Shown: in pieces, positions 1 to 9,600 of the stretch
Numbering within the stretch: the stretch's first letter is position 1
How the letters are laid out: each line of letters begins with the position of its first letter
Assembly: GCA_002699125.1 (NCBI GenBank)
Contig: PABI01000032.1
Span: 79,588-125,374 of the forward strand
Source: Anaerolineaceae bacterium
GTDB taxonomy: Bacteria > Chloroflexota > Anaerolineae > Promineifilales > Promineifilaceae
Direction: 5' to 3'
DNA: 45,787 nucleotides
Notes under the pieces: model-generated
What the model saw: the letters and a program-made list of their open reading frames with translations, nothing else
The model's database searches: none
What the model was told of the DNA's origin: nothing
Translations under genes and position numbers: made by a program

Positions 1-89
1 GCGATGCGCACGCCGGGGGCAACTTCAAACAGGGGCAGGTGGCGGGTAATGCCTGCAATCACAACGGTGTAGGTTTCACGTTCGGTCAT
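1..89 (-). CDS. Phosphoribosyltransferase-like protein, N-terminus only
   Basis: Only about the first 29 codons are present; the gene runs off the left edge. The visible start reads MTERETYTVVIAGITRHLPL followed by FEVAPGVRIA. This pattern, an unusual beta-hairpin start followed by a strongly conserved 'RIA', resembles the N-terminus of adenine/xanthine-phosphoribosyltransferase-like proteins, which transfer a purine base to PRPP; the PRPP loop lies outside the window, so the assignment rests on recall of the N-terminus alone. The start is well supported: a GGAGGAG Shine-Dalgarno sequence lies about 10 bases upstream on the minus strand (around 102-108). It is divergent from the quinone reductase gene at 209, and the 119-base gap must hold both promoters. 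Confidence 0.45.
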   Translation of the reverse strand, partial: MTERETYTVVIAGITRHLPLFEVAPGVRI

Positions 90-208
90 CTTGTGATACT
101 CTCCTCCATGTTGGTCAATTTTAGAAAATTGACCGACGCTTTGATGTGTTTAGTTTACCTGAATGTATTGCAGACGGCATCTGAAAAGGCTGGCGAAGGT
201 GAGAGATT

Positions 209-1195
209 ATGAAGGCGATTGTGGTGAAGGGAGACAAGCAGAACCCGGTGCTGGTGTGGGAATCGGTGCCAGATGTGGAGTATGGACCGGAAGAGGTGTT
301 GGTAAACGTGCAGGCAACGGCCGTAAACCGGGCCGATTTGCTCCAAGCACGGGGCGGCTACAATCCACCCGTCGGCGCCAGCGAGATTTTGGGGTTGGAA
401 ATGGCGGGCATTATTGCGACCGTGGGCGAAGATGTGGCGGGCTGGCAGGTAGGGGATCGCGTTTGTGCTTTGCTGCCCGGCGGCGGCTATGCTGAACAGG
501 TGGCCGTGCCTGCCGGGATGCTGCTGAAGCTGCCCAAAGAATGGACGTTTGCCATGGGCACGGCCGTTCCTGAAGTCTGGTACACCGCTTACGTCAATCT
601 CTTTCTGGAGGGCGAACTGTCGGCTGGGGAAACGGTGCTCATTCATGCCGGGGCCAGCGGCGTGGGCACGGCCGCTATCCAGCTGGCCAACGCGGCCGAG
701 GCCACTGTGTTTATCACTGCCGGCAGCGATGAGAAGCTGCTGGCCTGCCGCAAGCTGGGGGCTGAACTGGCCATCAATTACAAACAGGAAGATTTCCTGG
801 AGAAGGTGCTGGTCGCCACGCAGGATCAGGGCGTTGATTTGATTTTGGATCCGGTGGGGGGTGGTTATTTAGACCGGAACGTGAAGGCGTTAAAGCGATT
901 CGGCCGTTTGGTCAACATTGGCCAGCTGGGCGGCTCTCACGGCGAGATGAACATGGGGCTGCTGCTGGGCAAGCGGCTGCGCATCGTTGGCTCTACGCTG
1001 CGTTCGCGTCCGCCGGCCGAAAAGGTAAAGATTACTGAGCAGTTCCAGACCGGCTACTGGCCGCTGCTGCGATCTGGCGAGTTAAAGCCGATCATCGACA
1101 CGGCGTTTCCCATTGAGCAAGCGCAAAAAGCGCATGAATACGTGGCGCAGAACAAGAACATCGGCAAGGTGATTTTGACTGTTGGCGAACAGTAA
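209..1195 (+). CDS. NAD(P)H quinone oxidoreductase, PIG3-type MDR family
   Basis: A 328-residue medium-chain dehydrogenase/reductase without the structural-zinc cysteine cluster, the normal length for quinone oxidoreductases of the PIG3/TP53I3 type. It should reduce quinones or enones with NADPH in the cytoplasm. The catalytic domain opens with a GroES-like fold carrying VNRADLLQARGGYNPP (about residues 40-55), a family signature. The Rossmann nucleotide-binding loop is HAGASGVGTAAIQLA near residues 145-160, and GRLVNIGQLGG near 230 closes the cofactor pocket. It stands alone: a divergent gene lies upstream and a convergent rhomboid gene follows 73 bases after the stop. It holds two perfect ACGGCCGT palindromes, both read as Thr-Ala-Val, and one near copy. 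The family is secure; the physiological substrate cannot be read from the sequence. Confidence 0.9.
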   Translation: MKAIVVKGDKQNPVLVWESVPDVEYGPEEVLVNVQATAVNRADLLQARGGYNPPVGASEILGLEMAGIIATVGEDVAGWQVGDRVCALLPGGGYAEQVAVPAGMLLKLPKEWTFAMGTAVPEVWYTAYVNLFLEGELSAGETVLIHAGASGVGTAAIQLANAAEATVFITAGSDEKLLACRKLGAELAINYKQEDFLEKVLVATQDQGVDLILDPVGGGYLDRNVKALKRFGRLVNIGQLGGSHGEMNMGLLLGKRLRIVGSTLRSRPPAEKVKITEQFQTGYWPLLRSGELKPIIDTAFPIEQAQKAHEYVAQNKNIGKVILTVGEQ

Positions 1196-1217
1196 TCGGT
1201 AATCAATGAGCAGTGGC

Positions 1218-1234
1218 CGCGCTTTCTTAGCGCG
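1218..1234 (+). terminator. Hairpin after quinone reductase gene
   Basis: CGCGCT, a five-base loop ttctt, then AGCGCG and a short TTT run, 22 bases after the stop of the quinone reductase. The stem is GC-rich and could terminate transcription in the plus direction, or in both directions since the rhomboid gene ends 35 bases further on. The T-run is short, so this is a modest candidate. Just upstream (about 1193-1213) lie heptad-like units of the TAATCGG/TAATCAA type seen elsewhere in the window. Confidence 0.4.
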
Positions 1235-1268
1235 TTTAAGCTGTTGCCAAAGTGTGGCCTGTTCGCGT

Positions 1269-1964
1269 TTAGAGCGGCAGCTCGTTGCGGAAGCGGTGGA
1301 AGGCGTCGGGGCGCAGGAAAAGGAAGATGAGCGTTCCGGCGAAGAAACCACCCAGGTGGGCCCAATGGGCCACGCTGGATTCTACATTGATCAGCAGCAC
1401 ATCCAGCGCAACGGGAATCTCTTTCAAAAAGAAGAAAAGGATGACCCAGTAAGCTCGGAAGGGAATGCGCCAAAAGCCAAAGCCATAAAAGAACAATACC
1501 TTTATTCTCCCCCGAGGAAACAAAATCAAATAGGCGGCCATAATGCCGTATACCGCACCGCTGGCGCCAATACCGGGAATGGCCTCAGTGGAGCGGCTCA
1601 TGGTGCTGATGATGTCGGCCACCACGCCGCAAAGCAGGTAAAAGGCGAGAAAGCGCCACGGCCCACAGGCATCTTCGATGCGTTGGGCAAAGGCCCACAG
1701 CGCCAGCATGTTGCCCGCCAAATGAAAAATACCGCCATGCAAAAAGATGGAGGTGATGGTGGCCAGGGCACCGGCCGCCTGTTGGTCGATGACAAAGGTA
1801 GGCACGCTGCCAAACAGATAAAGCGTTTTAACATAGCCTTCTAAATCAAATTCCAAAAGCAGAAATTGACCAATGAGTGCCAACATGTTGAGCACGATGA
1901 TGATCATGGTCATGAAGGGGAAGCTGCTGTACCGGTTGGGCTGCAAATCTGTTAGTGGGATCAT
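1269..1964 (-). CDS. Rhomboid family intramembrane serine protease
   Basis: A 231-residue integral membrane protein with about six hydrophobic segments. It should cleave transmembrane substrates within the bilayer. The rhomboid hallmarks are all visible: HGGIFHLAGNM with H81 and N85 (the H-x-x-x-N oxyanion/structural motif), the catalytic serine S135 in GIGASGAVYG, and the catalytic histidine H203 in AHWAHLGGFFAG. A WR-like L1-loop motif is represented by the GPWRFLAFY segment near 101-109. The start overlaps the stop of the upstream TPR gene by four bases (ATGA), so the two are probably translationally coupled. The C-terminus is short, without an extra cytoplasmic domain. Substrate unknown; the family call is firm. 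Confidence 0.92.
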   Translation of the reverse strand: MIPLTDLQPNRYSSFPFMTMIIIVLNMLALIGQFLLLEFDLEGYVKTLYLFGSVPTFVIDQQAAGALATITSIFLHGGIFHLAGNMLALWAFAQRIEDACGPWRFLAFYLLCGVVADIISTMSRSTEAIPGIGASGAVYGIMAAYLILFPRGRIKVLFFYGFGFWRIPFRAYWVILFFFLKEIPVALDVLLINVESSVAHWAHLGGFFAGTLIFLFLRPDAFHRFRNELPL

Positions 1965-3013
1965 GGGTTAGCCAGGTTCAGCTCGAAGTTGAGCAGGCGG
2001 GAGACAGTGAGTGCCAGCAAGAGCATGATGGGCAGGAGGATGAGCAGCAGGCTCACCAGGCGCAGCACGGTTCGGTTTTGGAAAACGGCCGTTTCCCGCA
2101 GCTGCTGCATCCAGGGGTGTTCTGGGGCGTGTGAAAGTGCGCTAAACAGCAGCATCCCCGCCAGAAACGCCAGATTGCTCAGGCACAACAGCGGCGAAGC
2201 CTGCGTTGGTTTCAGTCCAGCCTGAATCAGAACCAGCATGGCATACAGGAGTGTGGGGCCAACAGCCAGCCGCAGCACCGTAGCCGTGGGGCCGGTGTAC
2301 TTGATTTTAGCCAGCTTAATCTGCTCTTCCACATGGGGCAGCCGCTTTTGGGCCAGCAGCCGGTCAGCATTGACGGGGGATTTGAGGGCGCGTTTGTAGT
2401 AGGTTACGGCCGTTTCCCATCGTTCCAACCGCTCATACAGGCGGCCCATTTGCAAAAACTCTTTGTTGGTGGGTTTGATGCTGCCTAACATTTTGGGCGC
2501 TTCAGGGTGGGCCGGATTGAGGCGCAGCAGATGGTCCAGACCAATGAGCAAGTTTGTCTGGGAATCGGCGTGCTGCACCATGAGCCACCAACCTGCCTCG
2601 TGGTTGGAGTAGCGGCGCAGGAAGTCGGCCAGCTGGTGGCGGCCTTCGGTAATCTTGTCCGCCGCAAACAGCTGGTTGATTTCTGCGAAACGCGTTTCTT
2701 CTGGCGTGGTGATTTGCAGCTCGGATATGCCGTTGAGGGCAAAATGGCTGGCCGGCTGGCTGGCGGCAGCCTGTTTCTGGCGTAGCTGGCGCAGCCGCGT
2801 TTGGGTCTGGCTGCGTTGCGGATTGATGGTAAGGGCATTTTCCAGCGCGATGATTTTGTCTTCGGGGTCCGCCACCAGCTCGCTGAGCCAAAGCCAGGCC
2901 AGCTCATGGTCTGGATTGGTTTCCACCAGCTGGATTAGCATGGCACGCGCCTGGTTGCGCTCCCCAGCTTTGGCTTTTTTTACGGCCGTTTGAAACAATT
3001 CAGACTGTTTCAT
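1961..3013 (-). CDS. TPR-containing protein with C-terminal membrane anchor
   Basis: A 350-residue protein with helical TPR-like repeats in the first 220 residues, for example the pairs AKAGERNQARAMLIQLVETN (about 15-34) and RLYERLERWETAVTYYKRAL near 195-215, which follow the small/large residue pattern of TPR helices A and B. Three hydrophobic segments near 245-265, 275-295 and 318-342 anchor the C-terminal part in the membrane. There is no catalytic motif; TPR arrays usually serve protein-protein contact. It lies 11 bases downstream of the AI-2E-type transporter gene and overlaps the rhomboid gene by four bases, so the three probably form one transcript. The protein may act as a scaffold for the neighbouring membrane proteins, which is inference from position only. 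No strong ribosome-binding site precedes the ATG. Confidence 0.7.
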   Translation of the reverse strand: MKQSELFQTAVKKAKAGERNQARAMLIQLVETNPDHELAWLWLSELVADPEDKIIALENALTINPQRSQTQTRLRQLRQKQAAASQPASHFALNGISELQITTPEETRFAEINQLFAADKITEGRHQLADFLRRYSNHEAGWWLMVQHADSQTNLLIGLDHLLRLNPAHPEAPKMLGSIKPTNKEFLQMGRLYERLERWETAVTYYKRALKSPVNADRLLAQKRLPHVEEQIKLAKIKYTGPTATVLRLAVGPTLLYAMLVLIQAGLKPTQASPLLCLSNLAFLAGMLLFSALSHAPEHPWMQQLRETAVFQNRTVLRLVSLLLILLPIMLLLALTVSRLLNFELNLANP

Positions 3014-3024
3014 AAAAATCTAGT

Positions 3025-4269
3025 TTATTTAGCAGGCTTGCTTCCTTTCTTGCGTTTGGGCAGTAATTCCTGCCCTCGTTTGAGCAACCTGGCTGATGCT
3101 GATTCGCCGAGTTCTTTTTCTGGGTCGGGAAAAGGTGGCTGATCAAACATTTTGCGCCAGGCGTAAATGCTGACCAATTTTAACGTCGCCACAACGGGTG
3201 CCGCCAGGATGGCCCCTAAAACCCCGGCCAGGCTGCTGCCCATAAACACGCCAATGATAACAATGAGCGGGTGCAAATCCAGGGATTCACCCACGATGCG
3301 TGGCACCAGAATATTGTTTTCCAGCTGCTGCACAATCAGCATAAAAATAAGCACAACGCCGGCATATTGCCAGTTGGCCATCTGCCCGATTGTGTCTGGC
3401 TGAAAAAGAGCCACGATGATAGCGGCACCAGCGCCAATAATAGGTCCTAAAACTGGAATGAATTCTAACAGACCCGAGAGCAGTCCCAGCGCCAACGAAT
3501 TTTGTACGCCCAGCAAGGCCAGCCCCAACCAGACCACCAAAAAGATAACCAATCCCAAAATGACCTGGCCGCGTAAATAGGCGCTCCAGATACGGCCGAA
3601 TTCGCGCAATAACCGCTCGGCATCCCGCCGGTAGCCGGGCAGCTGGGCCATGTTGGCGACGCGCCCGCCCAGCAGAGGAATCTCAATGGCCAGGTAGATG
3701 GAGATGACAAAGACGAAAAAAAGATTGCCCAGCGTGGCGATGGTGGCCGTGGCCACATCGGTGACTAGCTGCCCGCCTTGGCTGACGGCTGGTTCCACCA
3801 AGCCAATGATTTGCTGCTGGATCAAATCGATGTTAATCATGCTGGGATCAAGTTCGAAAAAAGGCCCAAATCTGATGGGGTCGGTGCGGGCGGTGAATTC
3901 TTCGATTACGGCCGTAATATCTTGAATAAATTTGGGAACCTGTTCAAGGAGGGAGCTGATTTGCTCAAACGCGGCAAATCCCAGGGCAGTAAAACCACCA
4001 ATCACGGCAACAGCCAGCAGCAAATAAACAATAAGAATGCCTGAGCTGCGCTTGAGCCCGGTGCGTTTGTCTAGCTGAACCACGATGGGGTTTAGGATAT
4101 AGGCCAAAATGGCGGCGATGACAATAAGGGAAATTAGGGATTGAAAGCGATATGCCAGCCACAATACCAGCAGCAATGCTGCCACGGTTACGATCACTTT
4201 GGTGCTTCGTGACCAGTGGGGGGATTCGTGGTCGACTGTTTCAGGGATTGGTTCGCTCTCGTTACTCAT
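3025..4269 (-). CDS. AI-2E family transporter (PerM/TqsA type)
   Basis: A polytopic inner-membrane protein of about 414 residues with seven to eight hydrophobic segments in the layout of the AI-2E exporter family: two N-terminal segments, a soluble helical stretch (about residues 75-150), then paired helices and a re-entrant region around LLSGLLEFIPVLGPIIGAG, which is the family signature. The family includes TqsA and small-molecule or sodium/proton exporters; the real substrate cannot be told. The open frame extends 12 codons further upstream, but GCGAGGAG lies eight bases before the ATG at 4269 (MSNESEP), which is the better start. The C-terminal tail is basic (LPKRKKGSKPAK) and cytoplasmic. 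It appears to be the first gene of the three-gene minus-strand set ending with the rhomboid protease. Confidence 0.88.
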   Translation of the reverse strand: MSNESEPIPETVDHESPHWSRSTKVIVTVAALLLVLWLAYRFQSLISLIVIAAILAYILNPIVVQLDKRTGLKRSSGILIVYLLLAVAVIGGFTALGFAAFEQISSLLEQVPKFIQDITAVIEEFTARTDPIRFGPFFELDPSMINIDLIQQQIIGLVEPAVSQGGQLVTDVATATIATLGNLFFVFVISIYLAIEIPLLGGRVANMAQLPGYRRDAERLLREFGRIWSAYLRGQVILGLVIFLVVWLGLALLGVQNSLALGLLSGLLEFIPVLGPIIGAGAAIIVALFQPDTIGQMANWQYAGVVLIFMLIVQQLENNILVPRIVGESLDLHPLIVIIGVFMGSSLAGVLGAILAAPVVATLKLVSIYAWRKMFDQPPFPDPEKELGESASARLLKRGQELLPKRKKGSKPAK

Positions 4270-4414
4270 GCACATCTCCTCGCTGTTGGGGTATGAGATT
4301 AACACACGCGTTGGCTGTACGTCAATCTTTAGGTTCTCGTTTCAAGGAACGGCCGTTTTGCCAAAAATCATGGTTAAATACGGCCGTTTGGCACCCAGCA
4401 TTTCATGCCAATCG

Positions 4415-4423
4415 TGATATGAT
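4415..4423 (+). promoter_or_regulatory. Extended -10 promoter candidate for the SDR gene
   Basis: TGaTATGAT at 4415-4423 matches an extended -10 element (TGnTATAAT-like) and lies about 75 bases before the chosen start at 4499. No good -35 hexamer sits 17 bases upstream, which extended -10 promoters tolerate. Two ACGGCCGT palindromes lie just upstream, at 4350 and 4380. Inferred from sequence alone. Confidence 0.3.
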
Positions 4424-4498
4424 AGCCACATCCTACTGAACTATTTGGGCCATTTGCTGCTGTGTGATTGGCCCGCAAAACGCATAAGAGAGGAGTGC

Positions 4499-5509
4499 AT
4501 GCGCAAAAAAGCAATATTGATAACCGGTGCGGCTGGTGAAATTGGTCAGGCGCTTATTGAGCAGCTGTCGGCCAGTGGTGAATACATTCTGCTGACGCTT
4601 GATTTGCATCCGTTGCCAGAAGAGCTAGACGGCCGTTCTGTCCACATGATCGGCGATATTTTGGACCAGAAACTGTTTGCCCGGCTGGTGACCGAGTATG
4701 AATTTGACACAATTTTTCACCTGGCAGCGCTGCTTTCTACCCGCAGCGAATTTTCCCCAGAGCTGGCCCATCAGGTTAACGTCAACGGTACGCTGAACTT
4801 GCTGCAATTGGCGGCATCGCAGTCGCAGCAGCGAGGCAAACCGGTGCGCTTCCTGTTTCCCAGCTCCATTGCCGTCTATGGCATGCCCGATCTGGAAACG
4901 AAGCAGCGGGACTTTTACGTGCGCGAATGGGATTGGAACTATCCCACCACGATGTACGGCTGCAACAAGCTGTACTGTGAACAGCTCGGCAGCTACTACA
5001 GCCAAAATTACCAGCAGCTGGCCGAAACCACGCCCACCATGCTGGACTTTCGCAGCGTCCGCTTTCCGGGGCTGATCAGCGCCTTTACGGTGCCTTCTGG
5101 CGGCACCAGCGATTACGGGCCAGAAATGCTGCACGCCGCCGCCAAAGGGGTGCCCTACAAATGTTTTGTCCGCGAAGACAGCACCATTCCCTTTATGGCC
5201 ATGCCAGATGCCATCACCTCCTTGTTACAGCTGTGGGAAACGCCACGCAGCGAGCTGAGCCGTGCCGTGTACAACGTCACCAGCTTCAGCCTTTCGGCGG
5301 CTGAATTTAAGGCCCAGGTCGAGCAAACCTTCCCTCAGGCCCAGATTACATTTGAACCAGATTTCCACCGTCAGGGCATTGTAGACAGCTGGCCCGCCGG
5401 TTTAAATGACAAAGAAGCGCGCAAAGATTGGGGCTGGCTGCCAGCTTACGACGTGGCACGTGCCTTTGAGGAATATTTGGTGCCGAATATTCGGGAGCGG
5501 TACCGGTGA
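4499..5509 (+). CDS. SDR-type L-threonine 3-dehydrogenase-like / NAD-dependent epimerase family
   Basis: A 336-residue extended short-chain dehydrogenase. The NAD-binding loop is GAAGEIG at residues 10-16. The catalytic tyrosine and lysine are Y153 and K157 in YGCNK, with serines S122/S123 in FPSSIAVYG. Two stretches point to the threonine dehydrogenase branch (UDP-galactose-4-epimerase-like, distinct from the zinc enzyme): GGTSDYGPEML in the middle, and SWPAGLNDKEARKDWGW near the C-terminus, which is characteristic of that subgroup. The expected reaction is L-threonine to 2-amino-3-ketobutyrate with NAD. I chose ATG 4499 because AGAGGAG sits three bases upstream of it in phase with MRKKAILITG; the frame stays open to a TTG at 4445, but that adds 18 residues before the Rossmann strand that do not fit the fold. 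Confidence 0.8.
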   Translation: MRKKAILITGAAGEIGQALIEQLSASGEYILLTLDLHPLPEELDGRSVHMIGDILDQKLFARLVTEYEFDTIFHLAALLSTRSEFSPELAHQVNVNGTLNLLQLAASQSQQRGKPVRFLFPSSIAVYGMPDLETKQRDFYVREWDWNYPTTMYGCNKLYCEQLGSYYSQNYQQLAETTPTMLDFRSVRFPGLISAFTVPSGGTSDYGPEMLHAAAKGVPYKCFVREDSTIPFMAMPDAITSLLQLWETPRSELSRAVYNVTSFSLSAAEFKAQVEQTFPQAQITFEPDFHRQGIVDSWPAGLNDKEARKDWGWLPAYDVARAFEEYLVPNIRERYR

Positions 5510-5520
5510 CTGAGTGATGG

Positions 5521-5594
5521 GTGAAAAGTGATAGAGTAAAAAGTAAAAAGTGGGCTTGATAACAACCTTTCACTTTTTACTTCTCACTTTTCAC
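5521..5594. repeat. Compound inverted repeat built of short AAAGTGA-like units
   Basis: Two nested inverted repeats share one centre: outer arms GTGAAAAGTG (5521-5530) and CACTTTTCAC (5585-5594), inner arms AAGTAAAAAGTG (5541-5552) and CACTTTTTACTT (5571-5582). The arms are themselves made of repeated AAAGTGA/AAAAGTA units. It follows the stop of the dehydrogenase gene and could fold into a long RNA hairpin, so it may stop transcription, but the low-complexity unit structure looks more like the short tandem repeats seen elsewhere in this window than like a classical terminator. Confidence 0.6.
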
Positions 5595-5693
5595 TTGTGT
5601 TTAGCCGGGTCAAACGGCCGTATTCACTCCAACTACACCATCACTTAGGCCAGACTAAATCAAAAATGAACATGCTGGGTAGAAATCTATGAC

Positions 5694-6647
5694 ATGATGC
5701 GTCACAATAAAGGTATGCAAAACAGACACCAACTCACCCGCTATGCTTGGCTCTCGATTGCCACGGCCGTTCTCACCATTGGTCTCAAAGCTGCTGCTTA
5801 CTGGCTCACTGGCTCTGTTGGTCTATTATCCGATGCGCTGGAATCAGGCGTGAATTTGGTAACGGCCGTTATGGCCCTCATCATCCTCACCATCGCTGCT
5901 CAGCCGCCGGATGATGAACACGAATATGGCCACAGCAAGGCCGAATATTTTGCCGGCGGCATTGAAGGCAGCCTGATTTTGGTGGCGGCGCTGGCAATTG
6001 GGTATACGACCGTACAGCGTCTCATTCATCCCCAACCTTTGGAGCAAATTGGGCTGGGTCTGTTGGTGTCTGTGCTGGCGGCGCTAGGCAATGGCTTGAC
6101 TGCGCTGGTGCTGCTGCGCGTGGGGCGGCAGCACAATTCGCTGACGCTGACGGCCAATGCCCAACATTTGCTCACAGATGTGTGGACCTCGGTGGGGGTG
6201 CTTGTGGGGGTGACGGCCGTCTGGCTGACCGGCTGGCAGTGGCTGGACCCGGTGGTGGCGCTGCTGGTGGCGCTGCAAATTATATACACGGGGGTGAAGC
6301 TGCTGGGAACGGCCGTCAATGGCCTGATGGACACCTCATTGCCGCCAGAAGAGGTGGAAAAAGTACGTGCCGTGCTGGAGGGGTACTGCTGCGAAGAGGT
6401 GCAATACCATGCCTTGCGTACGCGCCAGTCAGGGGCCAATCGTTTTGTGTCGGTGCACATCCAGGTGCCCGGCGACTGGTCAGTGCAGCGGGGACACACG
6501 CTTTTGGAAACTATCGAGCGCGATTTGCGCCAGGCATTGGCCCCGGTGTCGGTATTCACCCACCTGGAGCCGGTAGATGATCCGGTGTCCTGGGAAGATA
6601 TTGAACTGCATCGTGGGGAAGAGGATTTGGAGGGGACGGCCGTTTAG
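5694..6647 (+). CDS. Cation diffusion facilitator (CDF) family metal efflux protein
   Basis: A 317-residue CDF transporter, expected to exchange cytoplasmic Zn(II), Fe(II), Co(II) or Mn(II) for protons. The first 205 residues hold about six hydrophobic helices. Metal-site residues are present: D47 in LLSDALES on helix 2, H80 in EYGHSKAEYFAG (the conserved GH-x-K-x-E loop), and the helix-5 pair H158/D162 in NAQHLLTDVWTS. The C-terminal domain (about 215-317) has the ferredoxin-like CDF fold, ending in VFTHLEPVDD. Having Asp at the first position of helix 2 with no second acidic residue four positions on is compatible with zinc or iron but does not settle the metal. The stop codon overlaps the stop of the opposite-strand glycosidase gene by four bases. 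Start choice among the ATGs at 5694, 5697 and 5715 is uncertain. Confidence 0.9.
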   Translation: MMRHNKGMQNRHQLTRYAWLSIATAVLTIGLKAAAYWLTGSVGLLSDALESGVNLVTAVMALIILTIAAQPPDDEHEYGHSKAEYFAGGIEGSLILVAALAIGYTTVQRLIHPQPLEQIGLGLLVSVLAALGNGLTALVLLRVGRQHNSLTLTANAQHLLTDVWTSVGVLVGVTAVWLTGWQWLDPVVALLVALQIIYTGVKLLGTAVNGLMDTSLPPEEVEKVRAVLEGYCCEEVQYHALRTRQSGANRFVSVHIQVPGDWSVQRGHTLLETIERDLRQALAPVSVFTHLEPVDDPVSWEDIELHRGEEDLEGTAV

Positions 6648-9600
6648 CTAAATTTTTGCCGAATCCAGTAGAGTAGTAGACCGATCACGCCACCGATTAC
6701 CGTAACGAGGAAGCCGGTGAATATCTGTATATCCCCTAAATCGGCCGTTCCAGGTAGTTCGAGCTTAAAATAGATGTAGGCGAGCAGGCCGCCGATCATG
6801 CTCCAGAGCGGCCAGCCGATTTGCTGGGCCAGGGAGACGTTTTGCTGGCGGCCCAGCGTGAAGGCCGCGCCGCTGGAAACCAGCAGCCCGGCAAAAACGG
6901 CCGTCAACAACCAAAACTCCGACAGTTCGATGCGAATACCGGGTTCTTCGGGAGGAACGGCCGTTTGCGACTGCGTACTGGTCGGTTCTGGCGCGTCGGT
7001 GGCGGGGGAGGTGGCCGTGATCGTGGGTGTAGGTTCCGGTTCGTCGGTGGGTGTGGGCTGCGGCGTAGGATCAATGATCGAGATTTGCGCCCCGCCGCCG
7101 GACTCCGTGGCCCCGACCATGATGTCGATTTCCTGTGAGACGGTGGCCGCGCCTGCTTCGGCCACAATGCGGAACTGCCCGCCTTCCGTGCGCGATTCCA
7201 GCACGTAATCTAGCTGGGCCACACCGTCCACCGTAGAAACTTCATCAATGATGTTTTCTACACCGGCCACCCGGTCGCGCTGGCGAAAGCGAACCACCGT
7301 GCCATCGGGCACAGGGTTGCCATTGCGATCCAAAATGATGCCAGTTTTCAGCCGCAGCGTATCACCCACAGAAACGGCAAACGGTTCATCTGCGGTGGCC
7401 GAATCCGTATCCAGATTGGTCACGCTTAGACCAATGATCTGGTCAGGCGTTGGCTGGGTTTGCCTAAATAAATCGTAGCTGGCACCAGGAATATTCACAG
7501 GTGAGGCTCCGACAAATGGGAGCTCCTGGAAAAGGGCACGTACGGCCGTATCAATCGCCGCTTCATTGTGACTGTACAGGCCAAACAGGGCCGCCAACTG
7601 CGTAATTTCCGTCGAGTCCAGATAATAAGGGGCGTTAAAAGCAAAAACCACCACGCGCTGTTCCCGTACCAGATCGGGCCGCTGCGCCAAAAAATTGTTC
7701 AGCGCCCGCGAGTTTGCCCCTGTCTGGTCCAGCATGGCAAAGATGATCCAGTCGGCGCTGGCCAGATCTTCCTGGACCAAAAAGGCCGGTGGTGGGGTCG
7801 AGGTCGGTAACGGCGTGGGTGTGGGTCCATCGTCTGGAGTGGGGCTGCTTTCTGGGGCGACGGTGGGCGTAATTGGCTCAGTATTGTAAATAATCGGCTC
7901 TGTTCCAGCGTCAATAAACGCTTGGAGGTTAGCAAAGCTGTGGCTGCTAATTTGGTCCGGTTGCAGCTGGGCGCTGGCTTGCGGCCCGTACAAAGCCAAC
8001 ATCCTTTCCTCGATGGCATTTAGGCCGATGAGCGGCTGCGCTGGACAGTCGCTGCACTGCTGAAACTGCCGCATGTCGGTGAAGATGGTAATGTTTTCGC
8101 TGGCCGTTGGCGGTCGTACCAGGCGCTCAACCAGTTCATCCGGGTCAGGGGCGATCAGTGTCAGGCCGGATTGGGCCACATCGATGGTGACAGCCTCGCC
8201 TGCCGGGTCAACCGCGGGCAAGTCTGCATTGCCGGCCAAAATGGTTTCTGGCGCAAAGCTGTTTTTGTAGAGCCGTAATTTTAGTTGCAGGATGTGCAGT
8301 ACGGCCGTATCCACCTGCTGCTGAAAAGCGACATCGGTTTCGTACCGTTCCTGGAACCACAAAATCGTGTCAATAATGTTCAGCAATTGCTCTTCGTACG
8401 GCGCGTCACCCAAAGCAAAATCAGACAAATACAGCAAATCATTGCCCGCCAGGAAGGCGTCTTTGGCCACCACGCGGTGGGGGAACCCCTGATCCTGGCC
8501 GTAGAATCGTTCCACAGCTCGTACGCCCAGGGCATCGGACACAATCAAGCCGCCCTCGTTGCGCCAGCTGCCCAGCTCTTCCTGGGCCATCAGCGCTGAC
8601 AGGGCCAGCGGGTCCAGGCTGACGGGGTTGGTAGTGGCCCGAATGTTTCCCTGGAAGCCCTGGTAGCGGATGTGGGTGGTCAACAAACCGTCGGCGACAG
8701 CTCCCGTGCGGCTGGCATCGCCCGTGACGGCAAAAAATGGAGCCAGCTCAATCTGGCGCAGCTGCTCTAACGATTTACGCACGGTGGGTACTTCTTCATG
8801 CAGCGGCCGGTCGCTGGCGCCGTAGCCGGGAAAATGTTTGGGGATGACGGCGATCTGATCGTCGCTGCCCATATGCACCCCGGCGGTGTAGGCGCTGCCC
8901 AACGCCCCTACCCAGTACGGATCGCCGCCAAAAGAACGCACGCCTAAATCGCTGGGGCTGATGGGGTCCGGATTTTCCAATACGTCCAACGAGGGACCAA
9001 ACAGCATGTTGATCCCCAGGTTGGACAGCTCGCGGCCCACCACTTCACCCACCTGCTGCGCCAATTCTGGCCGCCAGGTGGCGCCGATGGCCATGTTGCT
9101 GGGTGCGTCGGTCAGGCCGTTGAGAACGGCCGTGTTCGGATAACTATCACCTTCATGAGCCATGGCCACAAAAAGCGGGATGGGGGTAAACGGTGGCGTG
9201 GGCAGACGGGTGGGCGGGACCGCATCTTCCTCAATTTCAGACCCGTCAGGAATCACAATGGGTTGGCCCAGCAGGGCCAGGCTTTGCAAATTGCTGATAA
9301 GTTCAGATGTCTGCGTGGGAATATTAGACAGATTACCGTAGCCGGTGATGTTGTCATTGGCGGCCGAGAGGACAACCCCACCAATATGGTAGTTGGTGAT
9401 TAACTCGGCAATGTCGCTGTCCAAAGTGGCATGATCCCCTTCAAACGTCACCAGGAAGAGCTGCCCCACGCGTTCAGCCACGCTCATCTCGTTGAGGATG
9501 GCCTGGGCTGCGGCCAGCGAATCTTCCGGTGTTTCATCCTGGGCCAGCGTTGTGTGGCTGCCAGCATTAAACAACAGGAAGAGTGCCAGGCAAACGGCCG

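Noticed and set aside
6642..6647. Fusion or read-through between the CDF and glycosidase genes
   Set aside because: The genes converge and only their stop codons overlap; both proteins are complete.
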